Origin: an uncultured Pelagibacteraceae bacterium
GTDB lineage: Bacteria > Pseudomonadota > Alphaproteobacteria > Pelagibacterales > Pelagibacteraceae
Assembly: GCA_902629285.1 (NCBI GenBank)
Contig: CACOQN010000003.1
Coordinates: forward strand, 49,619-113,618
DNA length: 64,000 nucleotides
Direction: 5' to 3'
The position numbers were made by a program, and so were the translations under genes. Shown one piece after another: positions 17,489 to 26,462 of the stretch (position 1 is its first letter; the number at the start of each line of letters is the position of its first letter). The notes under the pieces are model-generated. The model had not been told where the DNA came from and ran no database searches. It saw only the letters and a list, made by a program, of their open reading frames with translations.

Positions 17489-19042
17489 TCAATCTTTATA
17501 AACAATACTTCGAGCAGACATAATTAATTCATCTGCTTCTTCTTTAGATAATGCAAAATCTTCAAGATAACCTTGAATTTTAACTCTTTCACCTTTGACT
17601 ACGTCATAACCACCAGTTAATTCATCTGATGCCAAATCAGCAAACTCCTCTAAAGTCAGGATTTTTTGTTCTCCAAGTGTTACTAACATTCCAGGAGTTA
17701 ATGCTTTTAAATTTATCAAATTATCTTCAAGACCTAAATCTTTTATTCTCTGAGAAATATCTTCTTGATCTTTTTCATGGAACTCTTTGGCTCTCTCTAT
17801 TAATGCCTTTGCTGTATCTTCCTCGATGCCCTCAATTTTTGATAAATTTTCAACCGTGCTATCTTTAATGTCGTCAATTGTTGAAAATCCTTCAGCAACA
17901 AGTAACTGACCTAATGTTTCATCTAATTCTAAGTTTTTTACAAAATTTTCTGTTTTTTCTTTAAATTCTTGCTGTCTTCTCTCAGAGTCCTCTGCATCAG
18001 TCATTATATTTATTTCAAAATTTAATAATTTTGTTGCAAGTCTAACGTTTTGACCTCTTCTTCCAATCGCTTTACTTAAATTTTCTTCAGTTAGAATTAC
18101 ATCAAGCTTTTTTCTCTCTGCATCAACATTTACTCTCTGAACCTCTGCCGGTGATAATGCATTTGAAACTAAAATTGCTGGATCCTCAGACCAATTAACA
18201 ATATCAATTTTTTCTCCTTGGAGCTCGTTAACAACAGCTTGAACTCTTGAACCTCGCATACCTACACATGCACCAACTGGATCTAAAGATGTATCAACTG
18301 CTTTTACACATATTTTGGCTCTACTTCCAGGATCTCTAGACGAAGATTTTATCTCTATTAGACCATCATAAATTTCTGGAACCTCTTGGACAAAGAGTTT
18401 TTCCATAAATTTTGGGTGTGCTCTAGACAAAAATATTTGTTGTCCTCTTGGCTCTCTCCTAACATCATAGCAGTAAGCTTTAATTCTATCACCTGCCTTA
18501 ATATTTTCACGAGGAATCAATTCATTTTTTTGAATTATTGCCTCTGTTCTTCCTAGGTCAACAATAACATTTCCAAATTCTAATCTTTTGACAATCCCAC
18601 TTAAAATTGTGTCTTTCTTATCAATAAAATCATTGAATTGTCTTTCTCTTTCTGCTTCTCTTACATTAAAACTAATAACTTGTTTAGCTGTTTGAGCAGC
18701 TATTCTTCCAAAGTCAAATGATGGAAGTGGTTGCAATACCTCATCACCAATAGACTTATCTTTATTTGTTTCGTTCAAATTTATGGCATCTTCTAATTTT
18801 ATCTCTGTATTTGCATTTTCTGGATTTTCAGAAATAACTAATCTTCTAAAGAGCTCAATATCACCATTATCCCTATTAATTGAAACTTTGATTTCATTTT
18901 CTTGACCAAATTTAGATTTAGCAGCTTTTGCGATACCAGTTTCCATAGAACTAATAATCAATTCTTTATCAATTGACTTTTCTAATGCTACTGCTTCAGC
19001 AATTCTTAATAACTCAAGTTTATCTGCTCTTTTATTTAACAT
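17489..19042 (-). CDS. nusA: Transcription termination/antitermination factor NusA
   Basis: A 517-residue NusA: N-terminal RNA-polymerase-binding domain, S1 domain ('DTILSGIVKRLEFGNVIVDLG'), KH domains ('DPVGACVGMRGSRVQAVVNEL', 'LSKAIGRRGQNVRLA') and helix-hairpin-helix AR-like repeats at the C terminus. NusA modulates pausing, intrinsic termination and antitermination. The track's 13 extra residues (MGFSPFFFGANKT) are the translated stem of a terminator-like hairpin, so I start at the ATG at 19042 (MLNKRADKLELLRIA), which has GGAG upstream. rimP, the usual preceding gene, is not here; metK is. Confidence 0.95.
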   Translation of the reverse strand: MLNKRADKLELLRIAEAVALEKSIDKELIISSMETGIAKAAKSKFGQENEIKVSINRDNGDIELFRRLVISENPENANTEIKLEDAINLNETNKDKSIGDEVLQPLPSFDFGRIAAQTAKQVISFNVREAERERQFNDFIDKKDTILSGIVKRLEFGNVIVDLGRTEAIIQKNELIPRENIKAGDRIKAYCYDVRREPRGQQIFLSRAHPKFMEKLFVQEVPEIYDGLIEIKSSSRDPGSRAKICVKAVDTSLDPVGACVGMRGSRVQAVVNELQGEKIDIVNWSEDPAILVSNALSPAEVQRVNVDAERKKLDVILTEENLSKAIGRRGQNVRLATKLLNFEINIMTDAEDSERRQQEFKEKTENFVKNLELDETLGQLLVAEGFSTIDDIKDSTVENLSKIEGIEEDTAKALIERAKEFHEKDQEDISQRIKDLGLEDNLINLKALTPGMLVTLGEQKILTLEEFADLASDELTGGYDVVKGERVKIQGYLEDFALSKEEADELIMSARSIVYKD

Positions 19043-19057
19043 AGTTTTATTTGCTCC

Positions 19058-19084
19058 AAAAAAAAATGGGCTAAAGCCCATTTT
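19058..19084 (-). terminator. Intrinsic terminator/attenuator hairpin in the nusA leader
   Basis: On the minus strand AAAATGGGC-TTTA-GCCCATTTT forms a 9 bp stem with a 4-nt loop and runs into nine consecutive T residues. It ends only 15 bp before the nusA ATG, leaving no room for a promoter after it. It therefore acts as the metK terminator with regulated readthrough, as a nusA leader attenuator, or as both. Confidence 0.7.
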
Positions 19085-19107
19085 GTTAAATTCAATAATG
19101 TACTGGC

Positions 19108-19135
19108 AATATATTAAAGTTTTTTTTTAATTCAA
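19108..19135 (-). promoter_or_regulatory. Candidate nusA promoter between metK and the hairpin
   Basis: On the minus strand TTGAAT (19130-19135) and TATATT (19108-19113) are spaced by 16 bp. Transcription would start near 19101, placing the hairpin roughly 17-43 nt into the leader. The sequence is AT-rich, so a chance match is possible. Confidence 0.4.
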
Positions 19136-19141
19136 CAGAAA

Positions 19142-20311
19142 CTATTTATTAAAAATCTTGATTTTATCTGTTTTTTCCCAAGAAAATGAACCATTTTCCT
19201 CAGGTGCTCGACCAAAATGACCATAAGCAGCTGTTTTTTCATATATAGGTTTGTTTAAATTTAACATTTCCCGAATACCCCTGGGAGTTAAATCAAAATT
19301 TTCTTTAATCTTTTCAACTACAAATCTATTTTTATCTAAATCGTTATCAAACAAATCTACATAAATTGATAGAGGTTTTGATACACCAATTGCATAAGCT
19401 AACTGAATTAAACATTTTTCAGCAATTTTAGAACCAACAACATTTTTAGCAATATACCTTGCTGCATAAGCTGCTGATCTATCAACTTTAGTTGGATCTT
19501 TTCCGGAAAAAGCACCACCACCGTGAGGTGCTGCTCCGCCATATGTATCAACAATAATTTTTCTACCTGTTAAACCGCAGTCTCCATCTGGTCCACCAAT
19601 TACAAAATTTCCTGTGGGGTTAACATAAAACTCATTCTCATTAAAACCATCAAGGAAATTCTCAGGAATAGATTTTAACATAAAAGGTCTAAGTAAATCT
19701 CTGACTTGAGATTGATTAACATCTGGTGAATGCTGTGAAGAAATAACTACAGATTTTACTTTTGAAGGTTTTCCATCAACATACTCAAATGTTACCTGAC
19801 TTTTTGAGTCTGGTTCAATATTTTTTAATTTTCCTGATTTTCTATCTTCAGCCATTAATCTTAAAATTTTATGAGAATAATGTATAGGTGCTGGCATTAA
19901 AACATCTGTTTCATTACATGCGTATCCAAACATAATACCTTGATCTCCAGCTCCTTCATCTTTGTTACCAGAAGAATCTACACCCATAGCAATATCAGCT
20001 GATTGGGAATGTAAATGACTTTCAATTTTTGTAGCCTCTTTCCAAGTAAATCCTTCTTGGTCATAACCAATATCTTTTATACAATTTCTTACTTTTTCAA
20101 TTAATTGATCTTTTTTAATTTCTGGTCCTCTTACTTCACCAGCTAAAACAACTTTATTTGTAGTAGTTAGTGTTTCGCAGGCAACTCTAGAATATGGATC
20201 TCCAGAAATAAAACTATCAACAACCATGTCTGAAATCCTATCAGACACTTTATCTGGGTGGCCCTCAGAGACGGACTCGCTTGTGAAAAGATAATTTTTT
20301 AAATCACTCAT
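19142..20311 (-). CDS. metK: S-adenosylmethionine synthetase
   Basis: A 389-residue enzyme making S-adenosylmethionine from methionine and ATP. Signature segments are '[14 protein letters not shown]' with the catalytic His, the hexapeptide '[12 protein letters not shown]', '[20 protein letters not shown]' and the P-loop-like '[19 protein letters not shown]'. Its ATG overlaps the lnt stop by 8 bp, so it closes the phoH-ybeY-lnt-metK operon. No SAM riboswitch-like structure is apparent upstream, where there is only coding sequence. Confidence 0.97.
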   Translation of the reverse strand: MSDLKNYLFTSESVSEGHPDKVSDRISDMVVDSFISGDPYSRVACETLTTTNKVVLAGEVRGPEIKKDQLIEKVRNCIKDIGYDQEGFTWKEATKIESHLHSQSADIAMGVDSSGNKDEGAGDQGIMFGYACNETDVLMPAPIHYSHKILRLMAEDRKSGKLKNIEPDSKSQVTFEYVDGKPSKVKSVVISSQHSPDVNQSQVRDLLRPFMLKSIPENFLDGFNENEFYVNPTGNFVIGGPDGDCGLTGRKIIVDTYGGAAPHGGGAFSGKDPTKVDRSAAYAARYIAKNVVGSKIAEKCLIQLAYAIGVSKPLSIYVDLFDNDLDKNRFVVEKIKENFDLTPRGIREMLNLNKPIYEKTAAYGHFGRAPEENGSFSWEKTDKIKIFNK

Positions 20312-21848
20312 TTTTACTTTTCTTAAATGAAAATATTAAAAAAATATACAACAAAATTATAAATCCAAAAATTTTATTTCCAAATTTTGCAAATGGAGTC
20401 ATCTCTATTTTTCTTGATTCACTTAAATCTATATAACCAGATTTATTCATATCAATTTTTTGCTCAATAACTCCCATGGGATTAATAATTGCTGTAGTCC
20501 CATTATTTGCAGACCTTAAAACATGTTTCCCACTCTCTATAGCTCTAAAAATACTATGCGTAAAATGTTGCGCCGGGCCAATTGATTTACCAAACCAACC
20601 ATCCTCAGAAATATTTACAATATAATCAAAGTCACTGTTTGTGAAAATTTTACCAGAATAAATTATCTCATAACAAATAAGGGGTAATATTTTCACTGAT
20701 AAATTATTATATTTCAGATTGATTATGTTTCTTTCTTCACCTTTTGAATATGATTGATAATTATTAGTAATTGTTTTGAAGCCAAAACTTTTTAAAAATT
20801 TTTCAAAAGGTAAAAATTCCCCAAAAGGAACAAGATTAATTTTTTTATATGAACTTATTATATTTAGATTATGGTCAAAAATAGATAAGGAATTAAAATA
20901 TTTAATATTTTTATTTTCATCTTCTTTGCTATTAATTCCAATTGCTAACAAGTGATTTTCGTTAAACTTATTTTCAAACAACCATTTATATTCTTTTAGT
21001 TGGTCTTGTGAAATACCTGGAATTATACCTTCTGGCCAAATAAAAATTATTTTTTCATTTTTTTCAGTTGAGCTAATTTCAATTAGCTCTTCTATTGCAG
21101 TTAGGGGATCAATATTATTATAAAATCTATCTATGCTAATATTTGAACTTAAAATTCTTATTTTATAATCAAGCTGTTTTACCGCTTGATTATTAAATTT
21201 TTCTAAATTTTGCGAACCAAATACATAAAATGACATTGTTGTAATAAGAAATACAACACAAATACCAATATCTTTTTTATTTTCTCTTAAAATAAAAATT
21301 GAAGGGCTTGTAAATAATGAAATACAGAAAAGATTAAAACTGTAAGTACCTATAATTGATGTAATGTTTAAAATTTCAATTTGGTTAGAGAAACTATAAG
21401 CAATTAAATTCCAAGGGAAACCAGTAAGTATTGATCCTCTCAGAAATTCTACGATCCCAAATATTAACGAAAATAGAAAAAATGAGCTCAAATTTTTATC
21501 TGGTTTTAAAACTACAAATAGATAAGTAACTAAAGCGTAAAACAAAGCCAAGAAACCAGGTATTAAAATTATTGTTAAAGGTATTAAAAACTTTAAATTT
21601 TGATCAAAAGTTAATGATATTGAGATCCAATATAAATTACTTACAAAATAGCCAAACCCAAATAACCAACCATAAAGAAAAAATATTCTTTTATTTTTTT
21701 TAACTTCAAATTTTTTTACTAAAAAAATATATAATAAACTGAAAGTTAAAAAATTTACTATAATATAATTAAAAGGAGGTAGGCTTAAAGATGTAAGCAC
21801 TCCTAATGAAATTAAAAAAATTAATTCAATATAAAATTTTATTTTCAA
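20304..21848 (-). CDS. lnt: Apolipoprotein N-acyltransferase
   Basis: A 514-residue inner-membrane enzyme that N-acylates the lipoprotein cysteine. Six or more N-terminal membrane segments precede a periplasmic nitrilase domain and a final helix. The Glu-Lys-Cys triad is visible: Glu273 in '[10 protein letters not shown]', Lys335/336 in '[15 protein letters not shown]', and Cys392 in '[11 protein letters not shown]'. The frame has no ATG at the N terminus. I accept the TTG directly after the ybeY stop because the first membrane helix starts almost at once. corC, which usually lies between ybeY and lnt in alphaproteobacteria, is absent here. Confidence 0.93.
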   Translation of the reverse strand: MKIKFYIELIFLISLGVLTSLSLPPFNYIIVNFLTFSLLYIFLVKKFEVKKNKRIFFLYGWLFGFGYFVSNLYWISISLTFDQNLKFLIPLTIILIPGFLALFYALVTYLFVVLKPDKNLSSFFLFSLIFGIVEFLRGSILTGFPWNLIAYSFSNQIEILNITSIIGTYSFNLFCISLFTSPSIFILRENKKDIGICVVFLITTMSFYVFGSQNLEKFNNQAVKQLDYKIRILSSNISIDRFYNNIDPLTAIEELIEISSTEKNEKIIFIWPEGIIPGISQDQLKEYKWLFENKFNENHLLAIGINSKEDENKNIKYFNSLSIFDHNLNIISSYKKINLVPFGEFLPFEKFLKSFGFKTITNNYQSYSKGEERNIINLKYNNLSVKILPLICYEIIYSGKIFTNSDFDYIVNISEDGWFGKSIGPAQHFTHSIFRAIESGKHVLRSANNGTTAIINPMGVIEQKIDMNKSGYIDLSESRKIEMTPFAKFGNKIFGFIILLYIFLIFSFKKSKNE

Positions 21849-21849
21849 G

Positions 21850-22311
21850 TTAATTTATTTTTGATTTTACATGTTTAAATAAAAAATTTTCTTCTTTTAA
21901 CATTTTAGAATAATCTCTATTTTTTTTATGATCAAAACCTAAAAGATGAAGAAATCCATGAATAAATATTTTAATAACTTTTTCTTTAAATAATTTTAAT
22001 TCTTGAGATCTAGGTTTATCTAAATAATTATAGCTAATAATAACGTCTCCTAAATAAGTATTTTTTGAAATCTTTATTTTTTTATCAAAAGGAAAAGATA
22101 AAATATCAGTAGATTTATTTTTTTTTCTAAAAACTTTATTCAATTTTTTAATATTCTTATTATTTGAAAGTAATAGCGTAAAGGTTACATTTTTATTTAA
22201 AAATTTATATTTTTTTGGAAAAGCTTTACATATTTTTTTAAAGAAAATATTTTTATTTTTAAGCCTTTTTGACCAAGCCTTCTCTTCAGAGAAGACGTTA
22301 ACACTAATCAT
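21850..22311 (-). CDS. ybeY: Endoribonuclease YbeY (rRNA maturation factor)
   Basis: A 153-residue single-domain metalloprotein with the YbeY zinc motif His-x3-His-x5-His in 'HGFLHLLGFDHKKNRDY'. A preceding 'STDILSFPFD' and 'YLGDVIISY' are also family-typical. YbeY is needed for 16S 3'-end maturation and 70S quality control. Its ATG overlaps the phoH stop by 8 bp. phoH-ybeY is a widely conserved pair. Confidence 0.95.
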   Translation of the reverse strand: MISVNVFSEEKAWSKRLKNKNIFFKKICKAFPKKYKFLNKNVTFTLLLSNNKNIKKLNKVFRKKNKSTDILSFPFDKKIKISKNTYLGDVIISYNYLDKPRSQELKLFKEKVIKIFIHGFLHLLGFDHKKNRDYSKMLKEENFLFKHVKSKIN

Positions 22312-23305
22312 TATTTGAATATGCTTTAACTATTTTAGAAACAAGGGGATGTCTAACTACATCTGAATGATCAAAATCAACTATAGATATTTCCTTTAAA
22401 TGACCAAGTAACTCTTTTGATCGGACTAATCCTGACATATTTTTATTAGGTAAATCAATTTGAGATGGATCTCCATTAACAACTATTTTTGAATTTTCAC
22501 CTATACGAGTTAAGAACATTTTAATTTGTGTGTCTGTAGCATTTTGAGCCTCATCTAAAATTGCAAAAGAATTTTTAAGTGTTCTACCTCGCATAAATGC
22601 TAAAGGTGCTATCTCTATATCTCCAATCTCAATCATTCTCTGAATTTTTTCAAAGTCAAATAGATCATATAAGGAGTCGTATAAAGGTCTAAGATAAGGA
22701 TCCACTTTTTCCCTCATATCACCAGGTAGAAATCCTAAACGTTCGCCTGCTTCTACAGCCGGTCTTGAAAGAATAATTCTCTCAATCTTTTTTTCTAAAA
22801 GCATAGTTAAACCTACAGCTACTGCTAAAAAAGTTTTTCCTGTTCCTGCTGGTCCGGCTGAAATTATAATATCACTCTCCCTCAGAGCTCTCACATAACT
22901 TTTTTGTTTTTCAGATCTAGGAATTATAGATTTTTTGGGAGTTTTAATAATATCTGTAACATTATTATTTTTTACTTTTTCATTAATCATAAAATTATCA
23001 ACTGATGAAAGTATATCTTTATTCTCTATACTTCCATTATTAATAAACTGATTTGCTAAAAATTGAATAGCGTTTTTAATTTTTTCATTCTTTTCAGATG
23101 TTGATTTAATTAAAATTGAATTTCCCCTTGAATATAAGCTGCAACCTGTAATTTTTTCTAATTCTTGTAAATTTTTATTAAATTCCCCAACAACTCCCAT
23201 CAATAAATTATTATCATGAAATATAACACTTAAAGAATTGTTGTCTGAATAAACAAATTTTAAAGACTGATCGATATTTTTTTTTATTATCCCGCTCAAT
23301 TTCAA
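22304..23305 (-). CDS. phoH: PhoH-like ATPase
   Basis: A PhoH/YbeZ-family P-loop ATPase of about 333 residues. The Walker A is 'GPAGTGKTFLAVA' and the Walker B region 'SFAILDEAQNATDTQIK', preceded by 'IIPRSEKQKSYVRAL'. A KH-like N-terminal domain is likely. PhoH proteins are thought to work with YbeY in RNA metabolism. The track's start at 23323 is a TTG overlapping miaB by 22 bp. I prefer the TTG at 23305, which overlaps the miaB stop as TTGA and has AAAGG 5 bp upstream; both starts are possible. Confidence 0.92.
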   Translation of the reverse strand: MKLSGIIKKNIDQSLKFVYSDNNSLSVIFHDNNLLMGVVGEFNKNLQELEKITGCSLYSRGNSILIKSTSEKNEKIKNAIQFLANQFINNGSIENKDILSSVDNFMINEKVKNNNVTDIIKTPKKSIIPRSEKQKSYVRALRESDIIISAGPAGTGKTFLAVAVGLTMLLEKKIERIILSRPAVEAGERLGFLPGDMREKVDPYLRPLYDSLYDLFDFEKIQRMIEIGDIEIAPLAFMRGRTLKNSFAILDEAQNATDTQIKMFLTRIGENSKIVVNGDPSQIDLPNKNMSGLVRSKELLGHLKEISIVDFDHSDVVRHPLVSKIVKAYSNND

Positions 23306-24630
23306 GCAACCTTTTGATCCCAATTATTTATAATTTCACCAAATAAAGTATTTCTGTTACTATCTTTAATTCTTACTTGCACTATTTTTCCAATATCGCT
23401 CTTTTTACCATTAAAAATTATAGATGTCATATACTCAGATCTTCCAAAAGCTTTACTTTTATCATCGGTTAGATTTTCAACCAAAACATCAACAATTTTA
23501 TTTTCTAATGATTTGTTCATTTGAATTTGATTTTCAAACAATATATTTTGAATTTTTTCAAGCCTCTCAACAGAAATTTTCTTTTCAATTAATTCTAAAT
23601 TCTCAGCTACTGTTCCAGGTCTTGGACTAAAAATAAAAGAAAAAGAGTTAATAAATTTTACTTTTTCAATCAAGTTAAAGGTGTCTTTAAAATCTTGCTC
23701 TTCTTCACCAGGATAACCTATTATAAAATCACTTGAAAATTCTATCTTTGGATTAATTTCTTTTAATTTATCAAAAGTAATTAAATATTCCTCAATAGTA
23801 TGTTTTCTATTCATTGATTTTAAAATTTTATTCGATCCACTTTGAACAGGTAAATGAACAAGTGGCATTAACTTTTTTGAGGTTTTATAGACTTCAATTA
23901 AATCCTCGGTCATATCCTTTGGATGAGAAGTTGTGTATCTAACTCTTTTTATTTCAGGTAATTTTTCAATGTTTAAAATTAAATCTGACAATCTATATCC
24001 CTCATTATCGTAAGCATTCACATTTTGTCCAAGTAAAATTATTTCTTTTGAACCATTGTCAGCTAAATATTTTGCTTCATCTAAAATTTGTTTAAACGGT
24101 CGAGAATATTCTGGTCCCCTTGTATATGGAACTACACAAAAATGACAAAATTTATCACATCCTTCTTGTATGGTTAAAAAAGATGAAACTTTGCTAGCTT
24201 TATTTTTTATTTTACTTAGATATTCAAATTTAGAAACTGCATCAAACTCCGTCTCCTCGATCTTTTCCTTTTTTCTTGTGAAATTTAAAATTGTATCGTT
24301 TATTTTATGGTAAGCTTGAGGTCCCATAACTAAATCTATGTAGGGTTCCCTTTTAAGCATCTCATCATTTTCTGCTTGGGCAACACAACCAGCGACAATT
24401 ACAAGTGGTTTTTTTTTAGACCTAAATATTTTTTTCACTCTACCAATTTCATGATAAACTTTTTCCTTTGCTTTATCTCTTATATGACATGTATTTAATA
24501 AATAACAATTTGCGTCCTCATAGTTTTCTGTTTTATCAAAACCAATTTTTTTAACTGAGTCAAATATTCTATTTGAGTCGTACTCATTCATTTGACATCC
24601 AAATGTTTTAATAAATATTTTTTGATTCAT
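23302..24630 (-). CDS. miaB: tRNA-2-methylthio-N6-dimethylallyladenosine synthase MiaB
   Basis: A 442-residue radical-SAM methylthiotransferase that adds the 2-methylthio group to i6A37 of tRNA. An N-terminal UPF0004 domain ('IKTFGCQMNEYDSNR') carries three auxiliary-cluster cysteines. The radical-SAM motif is Cys-x3-Cys-x2-Cys in 'EGCDKFCHFCVVPYTRG', and a TRAM domain follows. The track begins 16 codons upstream, inside the end of fur; the ATG at 24630 (MNQKIFIKTFG) matches family N termini and lies 4 bp after the fur stop. Confidence 0.96.
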   Translation of the reverse strand: MNQKIFIKTFGCQMNEYDSNRIFDSVKKIGFDKTENYEDANCYLLNTCHIRDKAKEKVYHEIGRVKKIFRSKKKPLVIVAGCVAQAENDEMLKREPYIDLVMGPQAYHKINDTILNFTRKKEKIEETEFDAVSKFEYLSKIKNKASKVSSFLTIQEGCDKFCHFCVVPYTRGPEYSRPFKQILDEAKYLADNGSKEIILLGQNVNAYDNEGYRLSDLILNIEKLPEIKRVRYTTSHPKDMTEDLIEVYKTSKKLMPLVHLPVQSGSNKILKSMNRKHTIEEYLITFDKLKEINPKIEFSSDFIIGYPGEEEQDFKDTFNLIEKVKFINSFSFIFSPRPGTVAENLELIEKKISVERLEKIQNILFENQIQMNKSLENKIVDVLVENLTDDKSKAFGRSEYMTSIIFNGKKSDIGKIVQVRIKDSNRNTLFGEIINNWDQKVA

Positions 24631-24634
24631 ATTA

Positions 24635-25057
24635 TTAGGATTTTTTCTTAATCCCGTATAATTCAAGTTTGTGGTCAACTAAAGTGTATCCATATTTTTC
24701 GGCAATTTTCTGTTGGAGCTGATTAATTTCATCATCAACAAATTCTATAATTTCTCCAGTCTTAATATCTATTAAATGATTATGATCATCATTTAATTCA
24801 TATCTTGCTTTACCAGTTTTAAAATCATGTTTGGTTAATATTCCAGCCTCTTCAAATAGTTTGACTGTTCTATAAACGGTAGCAATACTAATTTTTGGGT
24901 CTATTTTAGAAACTCTATTGTATAGTTCATCAACATCAGGATGGTCAGACTCACCATAAGCTTCTTTTGACTCTAAAATAACACGTGCGATTGTTCTTCT
25001 TTGATCTGTTAACTTCAATCCTTTTTTTTGAAACTTTTGTTCTAATGGATCTGACAT
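24635..25057 (-). CDS. fur: Ferric uptake regulator family protein (Fur/Mur)
   Basis: A 140-residue Fur-family repressor. The winged helix is 'LTDQRRTIARVILES' plus 'ISIATVYRTVKLFEEAGIL'. The metal-binding segment is 'ELNDDHNHLIDIKTGEIIEF', where the canonical HHHDH is changed to DDHNH and both Cys-x2-Cys pairs of E. coli Fur are missing. The CxxC loss is usual in the alphaproteobacterial Fur/Mur branch, which can respond to manganese. Position before miaB is conserved in alphaproteobacteria. It is the obvious candidate to read the Fur-type boxes at 4919-5352. Confidence 0.9.
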   Translation of the reverse strand: MSDPLEQKFQKKGLKLTDQRRTIARVILESKEAYGESDHPDVDELYNRVSKIDPKISIATVYRTVKLFEEAGILTKHDFKTGKARYELNDDHNHLIDIKTGEIIEFVDDEINQLQQKIAEKYGYTLVDHKLELYGIKKKS

Positions 25058-25072
25058 TTTCTAATTTTAACC

Positions 25073-25453
25073 TTAATAAATAGGATTAATCAAATTTTTT
25101 TCAATTTTAAATTTTTCACACAAATTAGGGATATTTTCATGTTTTATATCTTTTTCGCCTTTAAAATCTTGGATACTGTAACAATAATAATCAATATTGC
25201 ATGTTAAATTGAATGCTTTAACTATTGATATCAGATTTCTAAATCCTGCAAAGCTTCCAGGACCTCGGTTTAAATAAATCCTACTAATATTTCTCAAATT
25301 TAATCTATGAAATTTTAAGAAATCGTTAATTATCAGAGTCAATTTTTCATAATTTATTTTAGTATTCTCTTTAGTAATATTATAAATATCATTATTATTG
25401 ATGATCATTAAAAAAATTTTTTCACCAGTTACGTCGATTATTAGTTTACTCAT
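25073..25453 (-). CDS. tsaB: TsaB-like tRNA t6A biosynthesis protein, unusually short
   Basis: This 126-residue protein keeps only the N-terminal ASKHA half of TsaB. The first strand is 'KLIIDVTGEKIFLMII', and the family signature 'NRGPGSFAGFRNLISIVKAF' (usually GPGSFTGLRxG) lies near residue 64. TsaB normally has about 220-230 residues and scaffolds TsaD in threonylcarbamoyladenosine synthesis. The identification is supported by position directly upstream of fur. The 5' end overlaps the divergent deacetylase gene by 53 bp. rimI, often between tsaB and fur, is absent. Confidence 0.75.
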   Translation of the reverse strand: MSKLIIDVTGEKIFLMIINNNDIYNITKENTKINYEKLTLIINDFLKFHRLNLRNISRIYLNRGPGSFAGFRNLISIVKAFNLTCNIDYYCYSIQDFKGEKDIKHENIPNLCEKFKIEKNLINPIY

Positions 25454-26462
25454 AATTATTTTATTCTCTAATATTAGTTCTAGATCAGATCAGAATAATA
25501 TCAAACAATATTCAAATGATGAAGGAATTCTGTCGATAATGTATCATCGTTTTAATGAGAACAAATATCCATCGACTAATATCAAAATGGATGTATTTAA
25601 AGAACATATAAATGTGATAAAAAACTCAAATTTTGATTTTCACAACCCTGATAATTTTGAAGAGCAATTCAATGTCCCAAGATCAAAAAAAGAAATTCTT
25701 TTAACAATAGATGATGGCTTTGAATCGTTTTATTATGAAGCATGGCCCTATCTTAAAAAAAGTAAAATTCCATTTATTTTATTTATTTCAACTGAGCCAG
25801 TTGGAAAGAAAGGCTATATGACTTGGGAACAAATAAAAGAAGTTGAAAAAAGTAACTTTGCGTTTATTGGTCATCATTCTCATTCCCACGAATATCTAAT
25901 AGATGTGAGCAATGAGGAATTTATTTTAGACATCAATACAGCCAATGAAATTTTTTTAAAAGAACTTGGATATGTGCCTAATCTATTCTCATATCCATTT
26001 GGAGAATATTCTAAATTTATGAAAAATTATATATCTAAGAATTTCAAATATGCATTTGGGCAACACTCTGGTGTAATTGATTTAAATAAAGATAAGTTTG
26101 AATTGCCAAGATTTCCAATGAATGAAAAATATGGTGATCTAAAAAGATTTAAATCAATTATTAATTATTTTCCTTTAGAGTATAAAAATATTTTTCCTGA
26201 GGAAAAACAGCTATTTGAAAATACAAATCCACCAAAATTTAAAATAGAATTTTTTAAAGAGCAAAAAAATTTAAAATATATCAATTGTTATTCTAATGAG
26301 GGCAAAACTTGGGAAAAATCAGAAACATATTTTTCAGATTTTGCTTTAACAATCAAATTTAGAGAACCGTTTAAGCCAAGAAGAGGAAGAATAAATTGTT
26401 CTCTTAATGACAATGGAAAATGGAGATGGTTAGGAGTACAATTTCCTATAAAAGAAAACTAA
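25401..26462 (+). CDS. Secreted polysaccharide deacetylase family protein
   Basis: A 353-residue NodB-homology (carbohydrate esterase 4-like) protein. A hydrophobic N terminus ('SIISLLIIILF') is a signal peptide or anchor. Catalytic motifs are 'LTIDDG' (TFDDG type) near residue 100, 'GHHSHSHEYL' for the metal-binding His pair, and 'FSYPFGEY'. It should remove acyl groups from peptidoglycan or an exopolysaccharide. The track begins at a TTG; I use the ATG at 25401. Its start region lies antisense to the start of tsaB, and it is convergent with the glucosaminidase gene, overlapping it by 4 bp. Confidence 0.8.
   Translation: MIIKKIFSPVTSIISLLIIILFSNISSRSDQNNIKQYSNDEGILSIMYHRFNENKYPSTNIKMDVFKEHINVIKNSNFDFHNPDNFEEQFNVPRSKKEILLTIDDGFESFYYEAWPYLKKSKIPFILFISTEPVGKKGYMTWEQIKEVEKSNFAFIGHHSHSHEYLIDVSNEEFILDINTANEIFLKELGYVPNLFSYPFGEYSKFMKNYISKNFKYAFGQHSGVIDLNKDKFELPRFPMNEKYGDLKRFKSIINYFPLEYKNIFPEEKQLFENTNPPKFKIEFFKEQKNLKYINCYSNEGKTWEKSETYFSDFALTIKFREPFKPRRGRINCSLNDNGKWRWLGVQFPIKEN

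Noticed and set aside
19043-19081. 13 extra N-terminal residues of NusA (MGFSPFFFGANKT)
   Set aside because: They translate the stem and T-run of the terminator-like hairpin and are not part of the NusA family N terminus.
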